DNA of 64,000 nucleotides. It comes from Comamonas fluminis. Its GTDB lineage: Bacteria > Pseudomonadota > Gammaproteobacteria > Burkholderiales > Burkholderiaceae_C. The notes under the pieces were generated by a model that did not search any database, was not told the DNA's origin, and worked only from the letters and a program-made list of their open reading frames with translations. The stretch is from the NCBI RefSeq assembly GCF_019186805.1, contig NZ_CP066783.1, positions 3,981,501 to 4,045,500 of the forward strand. The letters run 5' to 3'. The position numbers and the translations under genes were made by a program. Shown one piece after another: positions 17,544-26,919 of the stretch (the stretch's first letter is position 1; each line of letters begins with the position of its first letter).

Positions 17544-18932
17544 TCAGAACGGCAGCTTCGGCATGCCACCGCCCATCATCCCCTTCATGGCCTTCATGCC
17601 GCCCATCTTCTTCATCATCTTCATCAGACCGCCGCCCTTGAACTTTTTCATCATGGTCTGCATTTGCTCAAACTCCTTGAGCAGACGGTTGACTTCCTGA
17701 ACCTGCACGCCAGCGCCATCAGCAATGCGCTTTTTGCGCGTGGCCTTGATGAGAGCCGGATGCTTGCGCTCCTTCATGGTCATGGAGCAGATGATGCCTT
17801 CCTTGCGCTTGATCTCGCGCTCGGCCTTGTCCATATCGACCTGACCGGCCTTGCCCGCCAGTTCGCTGGGCAGCTTGTCCATCAGTTGGGACAGGCCGCC
17901 CATCTGCTTCATCTGCTGCAACTGGGCCAGAAAATCGTTCAGATCAAAGCCGTCGCCGCTCTTGAGCTTCTCGGCCATCTTCTGCGCGGCTTCCATGTCC
18001 ACGCCCTTGGTGACCTGCTCGACCAGAGCCACGATGTCGCCCATGCCCAGCACGCGCTGTGCGTGGCGGTCGGCGTCAAAGACTTCCAGACCATCGATCT
18101 TTTCCGAGACACCGGCAAACTTGATGGGCGCACCCGTGATCTGGCGCACGGACAGGGCCGCACCACCACGCGAATCACCGTCGAGCTTGGTGAGCACAAT
18201 ACCGGTCAGCGGCAGCGCTTCCTTGAAGGCCTTGGCGGTGTTGATCGCATCCTGACCCTGCATGGCATCCACCACGAACAGGGTTTCCACAGGCTTCAGA
18301 ATGGCGTGCAGGTCCTTGATTTCCTGCATCAGCAGTTCATCAATGGCCAGACGACCGGCCGTGTCCACCAGCAGCACGTCAAAGAAATGCTTTTTGGCGT
18401 AGTCAAGGGCTGCCAGCGCAATGTCGCGAGGCTTTTGGTCGGGGGTCGAGGGGAACCACTCGGCGCCCGCCTGTGCAGTCACGGTCTTGAGCTGTTCGAT
18501 AGCAGCAGGGCGATACACGTCACCCGAGACAGTGAGTACTTTTTTCTTGCGCTTTTCGATCAGGTGCTTGGCCAGCTTGGCCGTGGTCGTGGTTTTACCT
18601 GCACCCTGCAGGCCGGCCATCAAAATGATGGCGGGAGGCTGGGCGTTGAGGTTGATATCCGCCACGCCTTCGCCCATGGTGGCAGCCAGCTCTTTGTTGA
18701 CGATGGACACCAGCACCTGGCCGGGCTGCAAAGAGCTGATGACTTCCTGGCCCAGCGCTTTTTCTTTGACGCGAGCAATGAAATCACGCACCACGGGCAA
18801 GGCCACGTCGGCTTCCAGCAGGGCCATGCGCACTTCGCGCAGCATGTCCTGAACGTTGGATTCCGTGATGCGGGCCTGGCCGCGCATCTCTTTGACAAGG
18901 CGCGAAAGTTTATCGGTCAGTGCGGAGGCCAT
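17544..18932 (-). CDS. ffh: Signal recognition particle protein Ffh
   Basis: The 462-residue GTPase binds 4.5S RNA and directs nascent membrane proteins to FtsY. The N domain begins MASALTDKLSRLVKEMRGQARITESNV. The G domain has GLQGAGKTTTTAKLA (about residues 104-118), DTAGRLAIDE and TKLDGDSRGGAALS. The methionine-rich M domain (about 325-462) ends in MKKMGGMKAMKGMMGGGMPKLPF. The frame stays open upstream of ATG 18932, but the family N-terminus fixes this start. Confidence 0.97.
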   Translation of the reverse strand: MASALTDKLSRLVKEMRGQARITESNVQDMLREVRMALLEADVALPVVRDFIARVKEKALGQEVISSLQPGQVLVSIVNKELAATMGEGVADINLNAQPPAIILMAGLQGAGKTTTTAKLAKHLIEKRKKKVLTVSGDVYRPAAIEQLKTVTAQAGAEWFPSTPDQKPRDIALAALDYAKKHFFDVLLVDTAGRLAIDELLMQEIKDLHAILKPVETLFVVDAMQGQDAINTAKAFKEALPLTGIVLTKLDGDSRGGAALSVRQITGAPIKFAGVSEKIDGLEVFDADRHAQRVLGMGDIVALVEQVTKGVDMEAAQKMAEKLKSGDGFDLNDFLAQLQQMKQMGGLSQLMDKLPSELAGKAGQVDMDKAEREIKRKEGIICSMTMKERKHPALIKATRKKRIADGAGVQVQEVNRLLKEFEQMQTMMKKFKGGGLMKMMKKMGGMKAMKGMMGGGMPKLPF

Positions 18933-19186
18933 AAGCAAAAAGCATTCGAAAGAGGTAGACAGACAAGGGGCTGCGACGATGGTGAGCACCAGCATCAGAC
19001 TGCCCGCTGCAAGAAGCCACAAGGCTATGTATATAGAGCATTTTACCCGCTCCCCTCTGCCAGGCATCGGGCTGCCATCTGGACTCCGAACCACACAGGG
19101 GACTTGGCACAGACGGCATCGCAGGTAACATTTGTATAAATCCAAGCAATAAGCCGCCCCGCTGTGGGCTGCAATCGAGGTATCCG
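18933..19186. promoter_or_regulatory. Divergent promoter region of ffh and the hybrid kinase
   Basis: The 254-bp gap holds AT-rich patches on both sides: TAAAAT/TATATA on the minus strand near 19025-19050 for ffh, and TATAAA at 19135-19140 for the kinase, whose ATG is preceded by GAGG. No convincing -35 elements or operator were found. Confidence 0.4.
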
Positions 19187-22100
19187 ATGCTCAATGTGCT
19201 GTATCGCCAGTTTCTAGAAAGCTATGCCGATGCGTTTTTCCTGCAAAACAGCGAAGGCCGCTTTCTGGATGTCAATGAGCAGGCTTGCATCAGCCTGGGC
19301 TACCGCCGTGAAGAGCTGCTGCAAATGCGGGTTCACGAAATCGCTGCGGACTACAACGATGCCGATCTGCAGCGCATGTGGGACGATACCGCCCCTGGCG
19401 CCAACTATGTGATTCAGGATCACCACTACCGCAAGGATGGCAGCGTGCTTCCGGTGGAAGTCACCATCAGCTGCCAGCTGGTCGATGGCGAAAAACACTA
19501 TTTCACGCTGGCGCGCGACATGACGGAGACCAACCGCCAGGTTGACGAGATCAACAAGCTCAATGCCGAACTGCAGCAGCAGATTCAGGAGCGCACCCGC
19601 CAGTGGCAGGATTCGACCCGGCTGCTCAATTCGGTGATGCGCGGAACCTCAGACATTGTCTTCGTCAAAGACCTGCAGGGGCGTTATCTGTTCGCCAACC
19701 CTGCATCGGACAAGGTGGCCCGCGTGCCCGAAGGCGGCACCATCGGCAAGACGGACGAAGAGCTGCTGGGCGGCAAGAACAGCTTTGCCGATGATGATGC
19801 CCAGGCGCTGGCCAGCCCGGAGCCTGTGGTCTCTCTGGCCTATGCCGTTGTGGATGGACAAAAGCATGTTTTCCAGTCCATCAAGAGCCAGTACCTGGAC
19901 GAGCAGGGCCGGGTCATAGGCCTGCTGGGCATCTCGCGCGACATCACGCAAATTCACGCCGCCGAGCAGCAGTTGCGCATGAGCTATGACTCGCTGCGCC
20001 GGGCCGAGCGCCTGTCGCGCATCGGCAGCTGGACGCTGGACATTGCCACAGGCGAATTTCTGGCCTCGGACATGATGTACGAGATGAATGGCGTGGACCC
20101 CAAAGGCCCGCGCCTGACTCCCGAAGATTTGCAAGGTTTGATGAGCCCGGCCGACCACGCCAAGGTTGTGGAAGCCATCAACCTGTGCGCACAGACGGGC
20201 CAGTCATACACACTGGATGTAATCCACACCACCGCCGACCGCGGCAGCTTTCCGGCCTGCATTCTGGGCCAGGCCGATCGCGATGAGCAGGACAACATCA
20301 TCAGCATCAGCGGCACGGTGCAGGATCTGTCTGAGCGCGAAGATGCCAAGCTGCGCCTGGAGGCGCTGGCCGACAACCTGCCCAGCGGCGCCATCTTCCG
20401 TCTGGAAAAAGATGGCCCCGGGCTGCGACTGAGCTATATCAGCGCCGGTGTGGAGCGCTTGATCGGTATCTCTGCCGCGTCCATCATGGCGGACCGGCAA
20501 AACTACCTGAACTCCATCCACCCCGATGATCTGGAGGAATACAACCAGCTGATGAATTTGTCGTTTCAGCAGCTCACGCTGTTTGATCACAGTTTTCGCA
20601 TCATCAGCCCCGGTGGTACAGAGCGCTGGCTGCGCTGCCGATCGGCCCCCAGACGCATGGAAAGCGGCGTGGTCTGGGATGGCATCCTGCTGGACATCAC
20701 CCGCGAGCGCGAGGCCGAACTGGCACTCAAGCAGGCCAAGGAAACGGCAGAAAGCGCGGAACGCGCCAAGTCTGACTTTCTGGCCACCATGAGCCACGAA
20801 ATCCGCACGCCGATGAATACCGTCATCGGCATGACCCGGCTGGTGCAGCAGACGCCGCTGTCGCCCAAGCAGCGCAACTATCTGGAGAAGGTGGAACTGT
20901 CGGCCAACGCGCTGCTGTCCATCATCAACGACATCCTGGACTATTCCAAGATCGAAGCGGGCATGCTGGCGCTGGAGGCCGTGGAGTTCGCGCTGGACGA
21001 TATTCTGGAAACGGTCTCGGCTGTCACCACCTTGCGTGCCGAGGAAAAAGGCATTGAAGTCGTCTATTCGATTGCACCGGAAGTGCCGCGCCATCTGCGG
21101 GGCGACCCGCTGCGGCTGAGCCAGGTACTCAACAACCTGGTGAGCAATGCCATCAAGTTCACCCACCATGGGGAAGTCGTTGTCGCTATCGAGCTGGAGC
21201 GCCCGGCACTGCTGTCCACTCGCGCGCCGGAGACCCATATTCTTCGCATCAGCGTGCGCGACACTGGCATAGGCATGAATGCGGGGCAGATTTCCCAGCT
21301 CTTCCGCCCGTTCTCTCAGGCCGATAGCCAGACCACGCGCCGCTATGGCGGCACCGGTCTGGGCCTTGCCATCTGTCACAGGCTGGTTCAGCTCATGGGC
21401 GGCCAGTTCGATGTGCAAAGCCAGATCGGCGTGGGCAGCATCTTTGTATTCACGGTGCAGATGCAGGCCACCGCCACGCCCAATATCCGCCCCCAGCTCT
21501 ACCGTGTGGGCGCTGCCGATCGGGTGCTGATCGTGGATGACAATGCCAGCGCACGCGACATTCTCAGCACCATGGTGCGCGGCTTTGGCATGCGCACCGA
21601 CACGGTGGAAAGCGGCGACAAGGCGCTGGCTGCGCTGCACATGGCCTCACGCAGTGGCTCGCCCTACTGTCTGGTGCTGATGGACTGGCGCATGCCAGGC
21701 ATGGATGGCCTGGAAGTGGCGCGCCGCATTCGCGAGGAGGAGCGCCTGTCCACCACCCCGGCCGTGTTGATGGTGACGGCATACGGGCGCGAGGAAGTTC
21801 TGCGTCAGGCGGATCGTCTGGGTCTTCAGGGTCTGCTCGTCAAGCCGGTGACGGAGTCCGTGCTCTTCAATTCCATTCTGGAAATTCTGCAGTCCTACGG
21901 CCCGAACCATACCCCTGCGCCCTCCCTCTCTGCGCCGCCATCCATGTCCGGCATGCCTGCGCTGCAACGTTATCCACAGCTCAAGGGGCTTCGCGTGCTG
22001 GTGGTGGATGACAACGCACTGAACCGCGAAGTGGCAGCCGACTTTCTGGAACTGGTCGGCGTGAGCGTGGAGACCGCCAACGATGGCCTGTGCGCACTGC

Positions 22101-23080
22101 AGGCACTGGAAGCCAAGACCTTCGATATCGTGCTCATGGACGTTCATATGCCCAATATGGACGGCCTGCAAGCCACCCGGGCCATTCGCAACACGCCAGC
22201 ACTGAGTCATCTGCCCGTGATTGCCCTGACAGCCCAGGCCCGCCTGGAAGACAAGGACGCCATCGAAGCCGCCGGCATGAATGCGCATCTGAGCAAGCCC
22301 ATTGATGAGTTTCAGCTCTATGAAACGCTGTGCCAGTGGCTGCCTTCTGCCCAGGCATCTGCCCCCGGCCCGGAAGCTGCCTTCATCAGCGCTGATGCAG
22401 CGCCCGAAAACCTGCAGAGCCAGCAATACCGGGTGGACATGCAGCAGGTGCAGCAACGCTTTCGCGGCAACACCAATCTGATTGGGCGTGTGCTCAACGG
22501 CTTTTTCCGGGACTTCAGCAATGCGCCCGCACAGATGCAGGAAATGCTGCAGCAAAGCCAGTGGCAAGACCTTGGCATGCTGGCCCACACCCTTAAAGGC
22601 TCGCTGGGCTATCTGGGTGCAGATGCATTGATGCAGGAAGCTGCCGAAATCGAAGCGCTGACGCGGCAATCTCCGCACAGCGAAATTCCCCAGCCCATGG
22701 AAGTTCAGCAGCAACTGCGCCAGCGCGTTCCCTTATTTGGCCAGCATCTCGAACTGCTGCTGGCCAGCCTGCCGGGAGCGCAAAGCCCGCAACCGGCCAG
22801 CAGCGCCAGCACCGCAGGCCACAGCGCATCGCCCGAAGTCAAGGAAGCTGTGGAACGACTGCGGCAGTTCATTGTGGACGGCGACTACGCGGCGCTGGAA
22901 GAATTTGAAAGACTTCAGCGCCTGCTGGACATGCGCCGCCATGGGGTGCTGCTGCAGAAAATCCGCAAAAATGTCGAAGACTTGGAAGCCGAGGCCGCTC
23001 TGCAAGAGCTCTCGCACCTTGAGCAACAACTGCGAATGACCTCGCCATCGCAGCCAAACTCCTCCTATCCACAAGAATAA
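19187..23080 (+). CDS. Soluble hybrid sensor histidine kinase (four PAS, two receivers, Hpt)
   Basis: The 1297-residue kinase has no membrane segment. It carries four PAS-like sensor modules (about residues 1-115, 145-260, 265-385, 390-515) and a HisKA with phospho-accepting His in SHEIRTPMN (about 537). The HATPase has an N-box near 647, DTGIGM near 691 and GGTGLGLAI near 721. Two receivers follow, with Asp in LMDWRMPGMDG (about 832) and LMDVHMPNMDG (about 984), then an Hpt domain with His in AHTLKGSLG (about 1133) and a helical tail. It is followed after 9 bp by a REC-GGDEF gene and probably feeds phosphate to it. The internal PAS sensors suggest an intracellular signal such as redox or a small ligand. 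Confidence 0.9.
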   Translation: MLNVLYRQFLESYADAFFLQNSEGRFLDVNEQACISLGYRREELLQMRVHEIAADYNDADLQRMWDDTAPGANYVIQDHHYRKDGSVLPVEVTISCQLVDGEKHYFTLARDMTETNRQVDEINKLNAELQQQIQERTRQWQDSTRLLNSVMRGTSDIVFVKDLQGRYLFANPASDKVARVPEGGTIGKTDEELLGGKNSFADDDAQALASPEPVVSLAYAVVDGQKHVFQSIKSQYLDEQGRVIGLLGISRDITQIHAAEQQLRMSYDSLRRAERLSRIGSWTLDIATGEFLASDMMYEMNGVDPKGPRLTPEDLQGLMSPADHAKVVEAINLCAQTGQSYTLDVIHTTADRGSFPACILGQADRDEQDNIISISGTVQDLSEREDAKLRLEALADNLPSGAIFRLEKDGPGLRLSYISAGVERLIGISAASIMADRQNYLNSIHPDDLEEYNQLMNLSFQQLTLFDHSFRIISPGGTERWLRCRSAPRRMESGVVWDGILLDITREREAELALKQAKETAESAERAKSDFLATMSHEIRTPMNTVIGMTRLVQQTPLSPKQRNYLEKVELSANALLSIINDILDYSKIEAGMLALEAVEFALDDILETVSAVTTLRAEEKGIEVVYSIAPEVPRHLRGDPLRLSQVLNNLVSNAIKFTHHGEVVVAIELERPALLSTRAPETHILRISVRDTGIGMNAGQISQLFRPFSQADSQTTRRYGGTGLGLAICHRLVQLMGGQFDVQSQIGVGSIFVFTVQMQATATPNIRPQLYRVGAADRVLIVDDNASARDILSTMVRGFGMRTDTVESGDKALAALHMASRSGSPYCLVLMDWRMPGMDGLEVARRIREEERLSTTPAVLMVTAYGREEVLRQADRLGLQGLLVKPVTESVLFNSILEILQSYGPNHTPAPSLSAPPSMSGMPALQRYPQLKGLRVLVVDDNALNREVAADFLELVGVSVETANDGLCALQALEAKTFDIVLMDVHMPNMDGLQATRAIRNTPALSHLPVIALTAQARLEDKDAIEAAGMNAHLSKPIDEFQLYETLCQWLPSAQASAPGPEAAFISADAAPENLQSQQYRVDMQQVQQRFRGNTNLIGRVLNGFFRDFSNAPAQMQEMLQQSQWQDLGMLAHTLKGSLGYLGADALMQEAAEIEALTRQSPHSEIPQPMEVQQQLRQRVPLFGQHLELLLASLPGAQSPQPASSASTAGHSASPEVKEAVERLRQFIVDGDYAALEEFERLQRLLDMRRHGVLLQKIRKNVEDLEAEAALQELSHLEQQLRMTSPSQPNSSYPQE

Positions 23081-23089
23081 GCACGGTCT

Positions 23090-24019
23090 ATGCTGGAAGA
23101 ACTGGAACAAGAGCAACCCACCATCCTCATCGTTGATGATGAGCGCGTCAATCGCACCATGCTGGCCGAGTTGCTGGGCCAGCAATACCGGGTTCTGCTG
23201 GCCAAAGATGGCCCTGGTGCACTGACTATTGCGAACCGTGAAGCCCACCGCCTGATGCTGATCCTGCTGGACGTCAGCATGCCGGGCATGGATGGCTACG
23301 AAGTGCTGGCTCAGTTGCGAGGCAATGAAGCCACGGCCAATATTCCCATCATCTTCATTACCGGCCAGAGCGATGCCGCTGCCGAGGAATACGGCCTGCG
23401 TCTGGGCGCAGCCGACTATGTCTCCAAGCCCATACGCCCTGCCGTGGTCAGCGTGCGCGTGCGCAACCAGATCGAAATGGCCTTGCAGCGCCGCACGCTG
23501 GAGCGTCTGGCCCATGTGGATGGGCTGACCAGTCTTTCCAACCGCCGCCACTTTGACGACATGCTGCAGCGCACCAGCCGCCGCTGCCTGCGCACCGGCG
23601 AGCCCCTCGGTCTGGCCCTGATCGATATTGACCATTTCAAGCAATACAACGATCACTACGGCCACATTCAAGGGGATGAAGCTCTCAAATCAGTAGCACA
23701 CACCCTGATGCAGCATGCCAGACGGCCATTTGACATTGCCGCCCGCTTCGGTGGTGAAGAATTTGCCCTCATCCTGCCTGGCCATACCGAGCCACAAACC
23801 CTGGTGGAACAATTCCGCCAGGATGTGGCCGGAATGGGCATCAGCCATGCGGCATCGCAAACTGCATCGCATCTGACCGTCAGTTGCGGCGTGCTGACCA
23901 TTGCGCACCCGGGTGACGAAACCATTGAAGAGTGGCTGCAAAAAGTGGACAGCCTGCTCTACGAAGCCAAAACCCACGGTCGCAACCGTGTGCAAGCCGC
24001 CACCTACCAGCTGGATTGA
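23090..24019 (+). CDS. Response regulator with diguanylate cyclase (REC-GGDEF)
   Basis: The 309-residue protein has a receiver domain (about residues 10-125) with acidic DD near 16 and phospho-Asp in LLDVSMPGMDG (about 61). The GGDEF domain carries an intact GGEEF active site (about 221-225), and RPFD just upstream gives the RxxD product-inhibition site. It should make cyclic-di-GMP when phosphorylated. It is 9 bp downstream of the hybrid kinase, a likely cognate pair controlling surface or biofilm behaviour. Confidence 0.92.
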   Translation: MLEELEQEQPTILIVDDERVNRTMLAELLGQQYRVLLAKDGPGALTIANREAHRLMLILLDVSMPGMDGYEVLAQLRGNEATANIPIIFITGQSDAAAEEYGLRLGAADYVSKPIRPAVVSVRVRNQIEMALQRRTLERLAHVDGLTSLSNRRHFDDMLQRTSRRCLRTGEPLGLALIDIDHFKQYNDHYGHIQGDEALKSVAHTLMQHARRPFDIAARFGGEEFALILPGHTEPQTLVEQFRQDVAGMGISHAASQTASHLTVSCGVLTIAHPGDETIEEWLQKVDSLLYEAKTHGRNRVQAATYQLD

Positions 24020-24065
24020 TGTCAACAAAAGGCGAGTGGCGGCCCACGGCACTATCATAGAAAGC

Positions 24066-24872
24066 ATGCTCTCCCACCCGCTTACCGCTGCCAGCACCAC
24101 CAGCTGGATTTTGGCCATTGCGGCAGCCATTGCCTATGCTCTGCCCGCTCTTGCAACACAAAAAATGCAGGAAAAGAGCGCGCGCCTCGTTCTTGGCCTG
24201 GCCTGGGCCCTGCATGCACTGAGTCTGGGCGTGGGCCTGCTCGGTGAGCAGCCCCGTTTTGGCTTTGCACCGGCGCTGTCCATCACCGCCTGGCTGGTTC
24301 TGACGGTTTATGTGGTCGAGCAGCAGCTGTTTCCCCAGCTGCGCTCGCGCTGGCCTCTGGCCACGCTGGGCAGTGTGGCCGTTCTTCTGGCCGTCATCTT
24401 TCCCGGCACACCGCTGCATGTGAATGCATCGGCCTGGCTGCCGCTGCACCTGGCACTGGGCATTGCCTCCTACGGCCTGTTCGCTGCGGCCGTGGTTCAC
24501 GCCGCGCTGATGAGCCATGCAGAAAAGCAGATGCGCCTGGGCGCCGACCATGACGGCGGCCTACCCCTGCTGACGCTGGAGCGCCTGACTTTCCGCTTTG
24601 TGGGCGCAGGCTTCTTACTGCTGACCGCCACCCTAGCCGCTGGCTGGCTGTTTGGCGAGCAACTCTATGGCCGCGCATGGGTCTGGAATCACAAATCCGT
24701 GTTCTCCTTGCTGTCCTGGATCACTTTTGCCGTGCTGCTGTTCGGGCGCAAACGCTTTGGCTGGCGCGGCCAGAGCGCTGTTCGCGTGCTCTATATCGGT
24801 GCCGCTTTGCTGCTGCTGGCCTATGTGGGCTCGCGCTTTGTCATTGAAGTCCTGCTGGGGCGCATGGCATGA
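24066..24872 (+). CDS. ypjD: Inner membrane protein of the YpjD/HemX (CcsA-like cytochrome c assembly) family
   Basis: The 268-residue protein has about eight membrane segments and the C-terminal CcsA-type region (ASAWLPLHLALGIASYGLFAAAVVHAAL and WNHKSVFSLLSWITFAVLLFGRKRFGWRG) with conserved histidines. In many Burkholderiales it lies next to ffh; here the kinase-cyclase pair separates them. The exact role is unproven; cytochrome c or heme-related assembly is assumed from the family. TATCAT (24053-24058) lies 7 nt before the ATG, and AGAAAG could also be a weak ribosome site. Confidence 0.82.
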   Translation: MLSHPLTAASTTSWILAIAAAIAYALPALATQKMQEKSARLVLGLAWALHALSLGVGLLGEQPRFGFAPALSITAWLVLTVYVVEQQLFPQLRSRWPLATLGSVAVLLAVIFPGTPLHVNASAWLPLHLALGIASYGLFAAAVVHAALMSHAEKQMRLGADHDGGLPLLTLERLTFRFVGAGFLLLTATLAAGWLFGEQLYGRAWVWNHKSVFSLLSWITFAVLLFGRKRFGWRGQSAVRVLYIGAALLLLAYVGSRFVIEVLLGRMA

Positions 24873-25120
24873 AATATCTGCTGGTACTCATTGTTGTGGC
24901 TATTGCCATTGGCATCTGGCGCAGCAAGCGCCGTGTTGCAGATTCAAGCCGCCCATCCGCACGCCCAGCCACGGCACTCAGCAAACCTCAGGCCATGGTG
25001 GAATGCGCGCACTGTGGCCTGCACTTGCCAAAGGCTGATGCTGTCAGCAACGCACAGGGCCAGCTTTTCTGCAGCGCAGAGCACCGCCGACTGGCGGCGC
25101 GCTCTCCATCCGATCGGTAA
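24869..25120 (+). CDS. PP0621-like small membrane-anchored protein
   Basis: The 83-residue protein overlaps the ypjD stop by ATGA. It has an N-terminal membrane helix (KYLLVLIVVAIAIGIWR), a basic/Ser-Pro linker and a C-terminal MVECAHCGLHLPKADAV...LFCSAEHRRLA, where CxxC plus C...H suggest a small zinc-binding knuckle. The arrangement matches the PP0621-type proteins often found between ypjD and pilS. Function is unknown. Confidence 0.75.
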   Translation: MKYLLVLIVVAIAIGIWRSKRRVADSSRPSARPATALSKPQAMVECAHCGLHLPKADAVSNAQGQLFCSAEHRRLAARSPSDR

Positions 25121-25123
25121 AGC

Positions 25124-26914
25124 ATGGCGGCACCCCAATCTGACTGGCAGCACACGCTGATTCCGCTGGAGTCCGCCATCAGCCGCCAGGCCGATGTCAA
25201 CCTGAAAGCACCGTTTGTTCGCCTCTGGCAGGCTTTTCTCAGTGGCCGTGTGCTGCTGGCTGTGGCTCTGATACTGCTGCAGACGCTGAACTGGCAGCTG
25301 CAAAACATCAGCTCGCCCCTGGTCTGGCTGATCTGCAGCACCTATCTGGCGCTGACGCTTGTCATGCGGCTGGCCGCCGCCAGCCATGTGCCGGCACCAC
25401 AGGCAGGCATGCAGTGGCTGCCTGTGATTGGTGTGGATATTGCCGTGATTTTCCTGCTGCAGCTGCTGCAGGCAGGTTCTCTGAACTACACCGCGCTGCT
25501 GGCCATTCCCATTCTGATTTCATCAGCGCTGGGCGGCCTGCTGCTGGCCTTTGGCACCACTGCCGCCATCACGTTGCTGATGCTGGGCTACACCGCGTGG
25601 CAGTACTCCCACGGCCTGAGCGACGCTGCACAGACTTACTATCAGACGGCTTTTTCCTGCGCAGGCTATTTCTGCGTGGCCTACCTGACGCATGAACTGG
25701 CCAGGCGCTTGCGCGGAGAGCGGGCTGCCGCCATGTACAACCAGCTGCGCACGCAGACCCAGGAGCAGGTCAATGCGCTGGTGATCAACCACCTCTCGGA
25801 TGGTGTGCTGGTGGTGGATTCCAGTCAACAAGTCTTGCAGGCCAATCCTGCGGCACTGCGTCTTCTGGGCCTTCCTGAGCACCACTCACAGCATTTTTCG
25901 CTGCAAACGCAAGCCTGGTGGCACCCTTTGACGGAAGTGGTGCAGGCCACGTTTACCCACGCCCGCCCCCTGTCCGTCACCGTGCATCTGCAAAGCAGTG
26001 CGCAAAGCGGCGTCACAGGTCTGGATGTCCGGGCACGCGTGACAGAGATGACGGCGTCTTTCATCGACAGCAACTCCAGCATCGATGCCGCCCATTCGCT
26101 GTGCGTGATGTTTCTGCACGACCTTCGGGAAATGGAAGCACAGCTGCGCACCGAAAAGCTGGCCTCCATGGGCCGCATGTCGGCTGCGGTGGCCCACGAA
26201 ATTCGCAACCCATTGGCCGCCATTACCCAGGCCAATGCCTTGCTGGCTGAGGATCTGGGCAGTCAGCCCACCCATCAGCAGCTATGCCGCATCGTGGGCC
26301 AGAATGCCGACCGGCTGGCCCGCATCGCGGAAGAGATTCTCAACATTGCCCGCGTTCAGCAAAGCGGTGATGCCAGCCCCCCTCAAACCTTGAATCTGGA
26401 CACCCACCTGGCGCTGAGTGTGCAGGAGTGGCAAAGTCAGACTTCGCCGCCCCGCCTGCTGACGCTGCAGCTCAATGCACCAGCTCGCCACATCGTCTTT
26501 GATGAAGAGCATCTGCGCCGCGTGCTCATCAACCTGCTGGACAATGCCCAGCGCCACCGCAGCAGCGCCCAGGACATTGCCAGCCTGCAGCTAATCAGCG
26601 GCTACGGCTGCGAAGAGCTGCGTGACAGCCATGCATCCCAGCAGGACAGCAGCTGGTTCATGGTCTGGAGCGATGGCGCGCCGCTGGAAAGCAGTGTGCA
26701 GCGCCATCTGTTCGAGCCTTTTTTCTCGTCGCAAAGCCGCTCCAGCGGCCTGGGTCTGTATATCTGCCGTGAGCTGTGCCAGCGCTATGGCGCCAGCATC
26801 AGCTACCAGCGTATGAAACGCGATGGCGTCGATGGCAATGCCTTCATCGTCAGCCTGCACACCAGCCCCGCGGCATCCTCAGACCGTTCCCTGTTTGACT
26901 CGATCATGGTGTAA
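25124..26914 (+). CDS. pilS: Sensor histidine kinase PilS (type IV pilus regulation)
   Basis: The 596-residue protein has an N-terminal membrane domain of about six segments (residues 35-200), a PAS-like region with VLVVDSSQQVLQANPAALRLLG (about 220-250), a HisKA with His in AVAHEIRNPLAAI (about 357) and a HATPase with DEEHLRRVLINLLDNAQRH and SSGLGLYI. The G1 box is weak (SDGAP instead of DxGxG). It is followed by a sigma-54 regulator, as in pilS-pilR. PilS tunes pilin transcription. Confidence 0.88.
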   Translation: MAAPQSDWQHTLIPLESAISRQADVNLKAPFVRLWQAFLSGRVLLAVALILLQTLNWQLQNISSPLVWLICSTYLALTLVMRLAAASHVPAPQAGMQWLPVIGVDIAVIFLLQLLQAGSLNYTALLAIPILISSALGGLLLAFGTTAAITLLMLGYTAWQYSHGLSDAAQTYYQTAFSCAGYFCVAYLTHELARRLRGERAAAMYNQLRTQTQEQVNALVINHLSDGVLVVDSSQQVLQANPAALRLLGLPEHHSQHFSLQTQAWWHPLTEVVQATFTHARPLSVTVHLQSSAQSGVTGLDVRARVTEMTASFIDSNSSIDAAHSLCVMFLHDLREMEAQLRTEKLASMGRMSAAVAHEIRNPLAAITQANALLAEDLGSQPTHQQLCRIVGQNADRLARIAEEILNIARVQQSGDASPPQTLNLDTHLALSVQEWQSQTSPPRLLTLQLNAPARHIVFDEEHLRRVLINLLDNAQRHRSSAQDIASLQLISGYGCEELRDSHASQQDSSWFMVWSDGAPLESSVQRHLFEPFFSSQSRSSGLGLYICRELCQRYGASISYQRMKRDGVDGNAFIVSLHTSPAASSDRSLFDSIMV

Positions 26915-26919
26915 GCCTA

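Noticed and set aside
17424..19139. A 571-codon plus-strand frame across ffh
   Set aside because: Antisense shadow of ffh; His/Leu/Gln-rich translation without domains, typical of reverse-complement GC-rich genes.
19104..19140. Sigma-54 promoter before the hybrid kinase (TTGGCAC...)
   Set aside because: The GG and GC elements are not at the required spacing.
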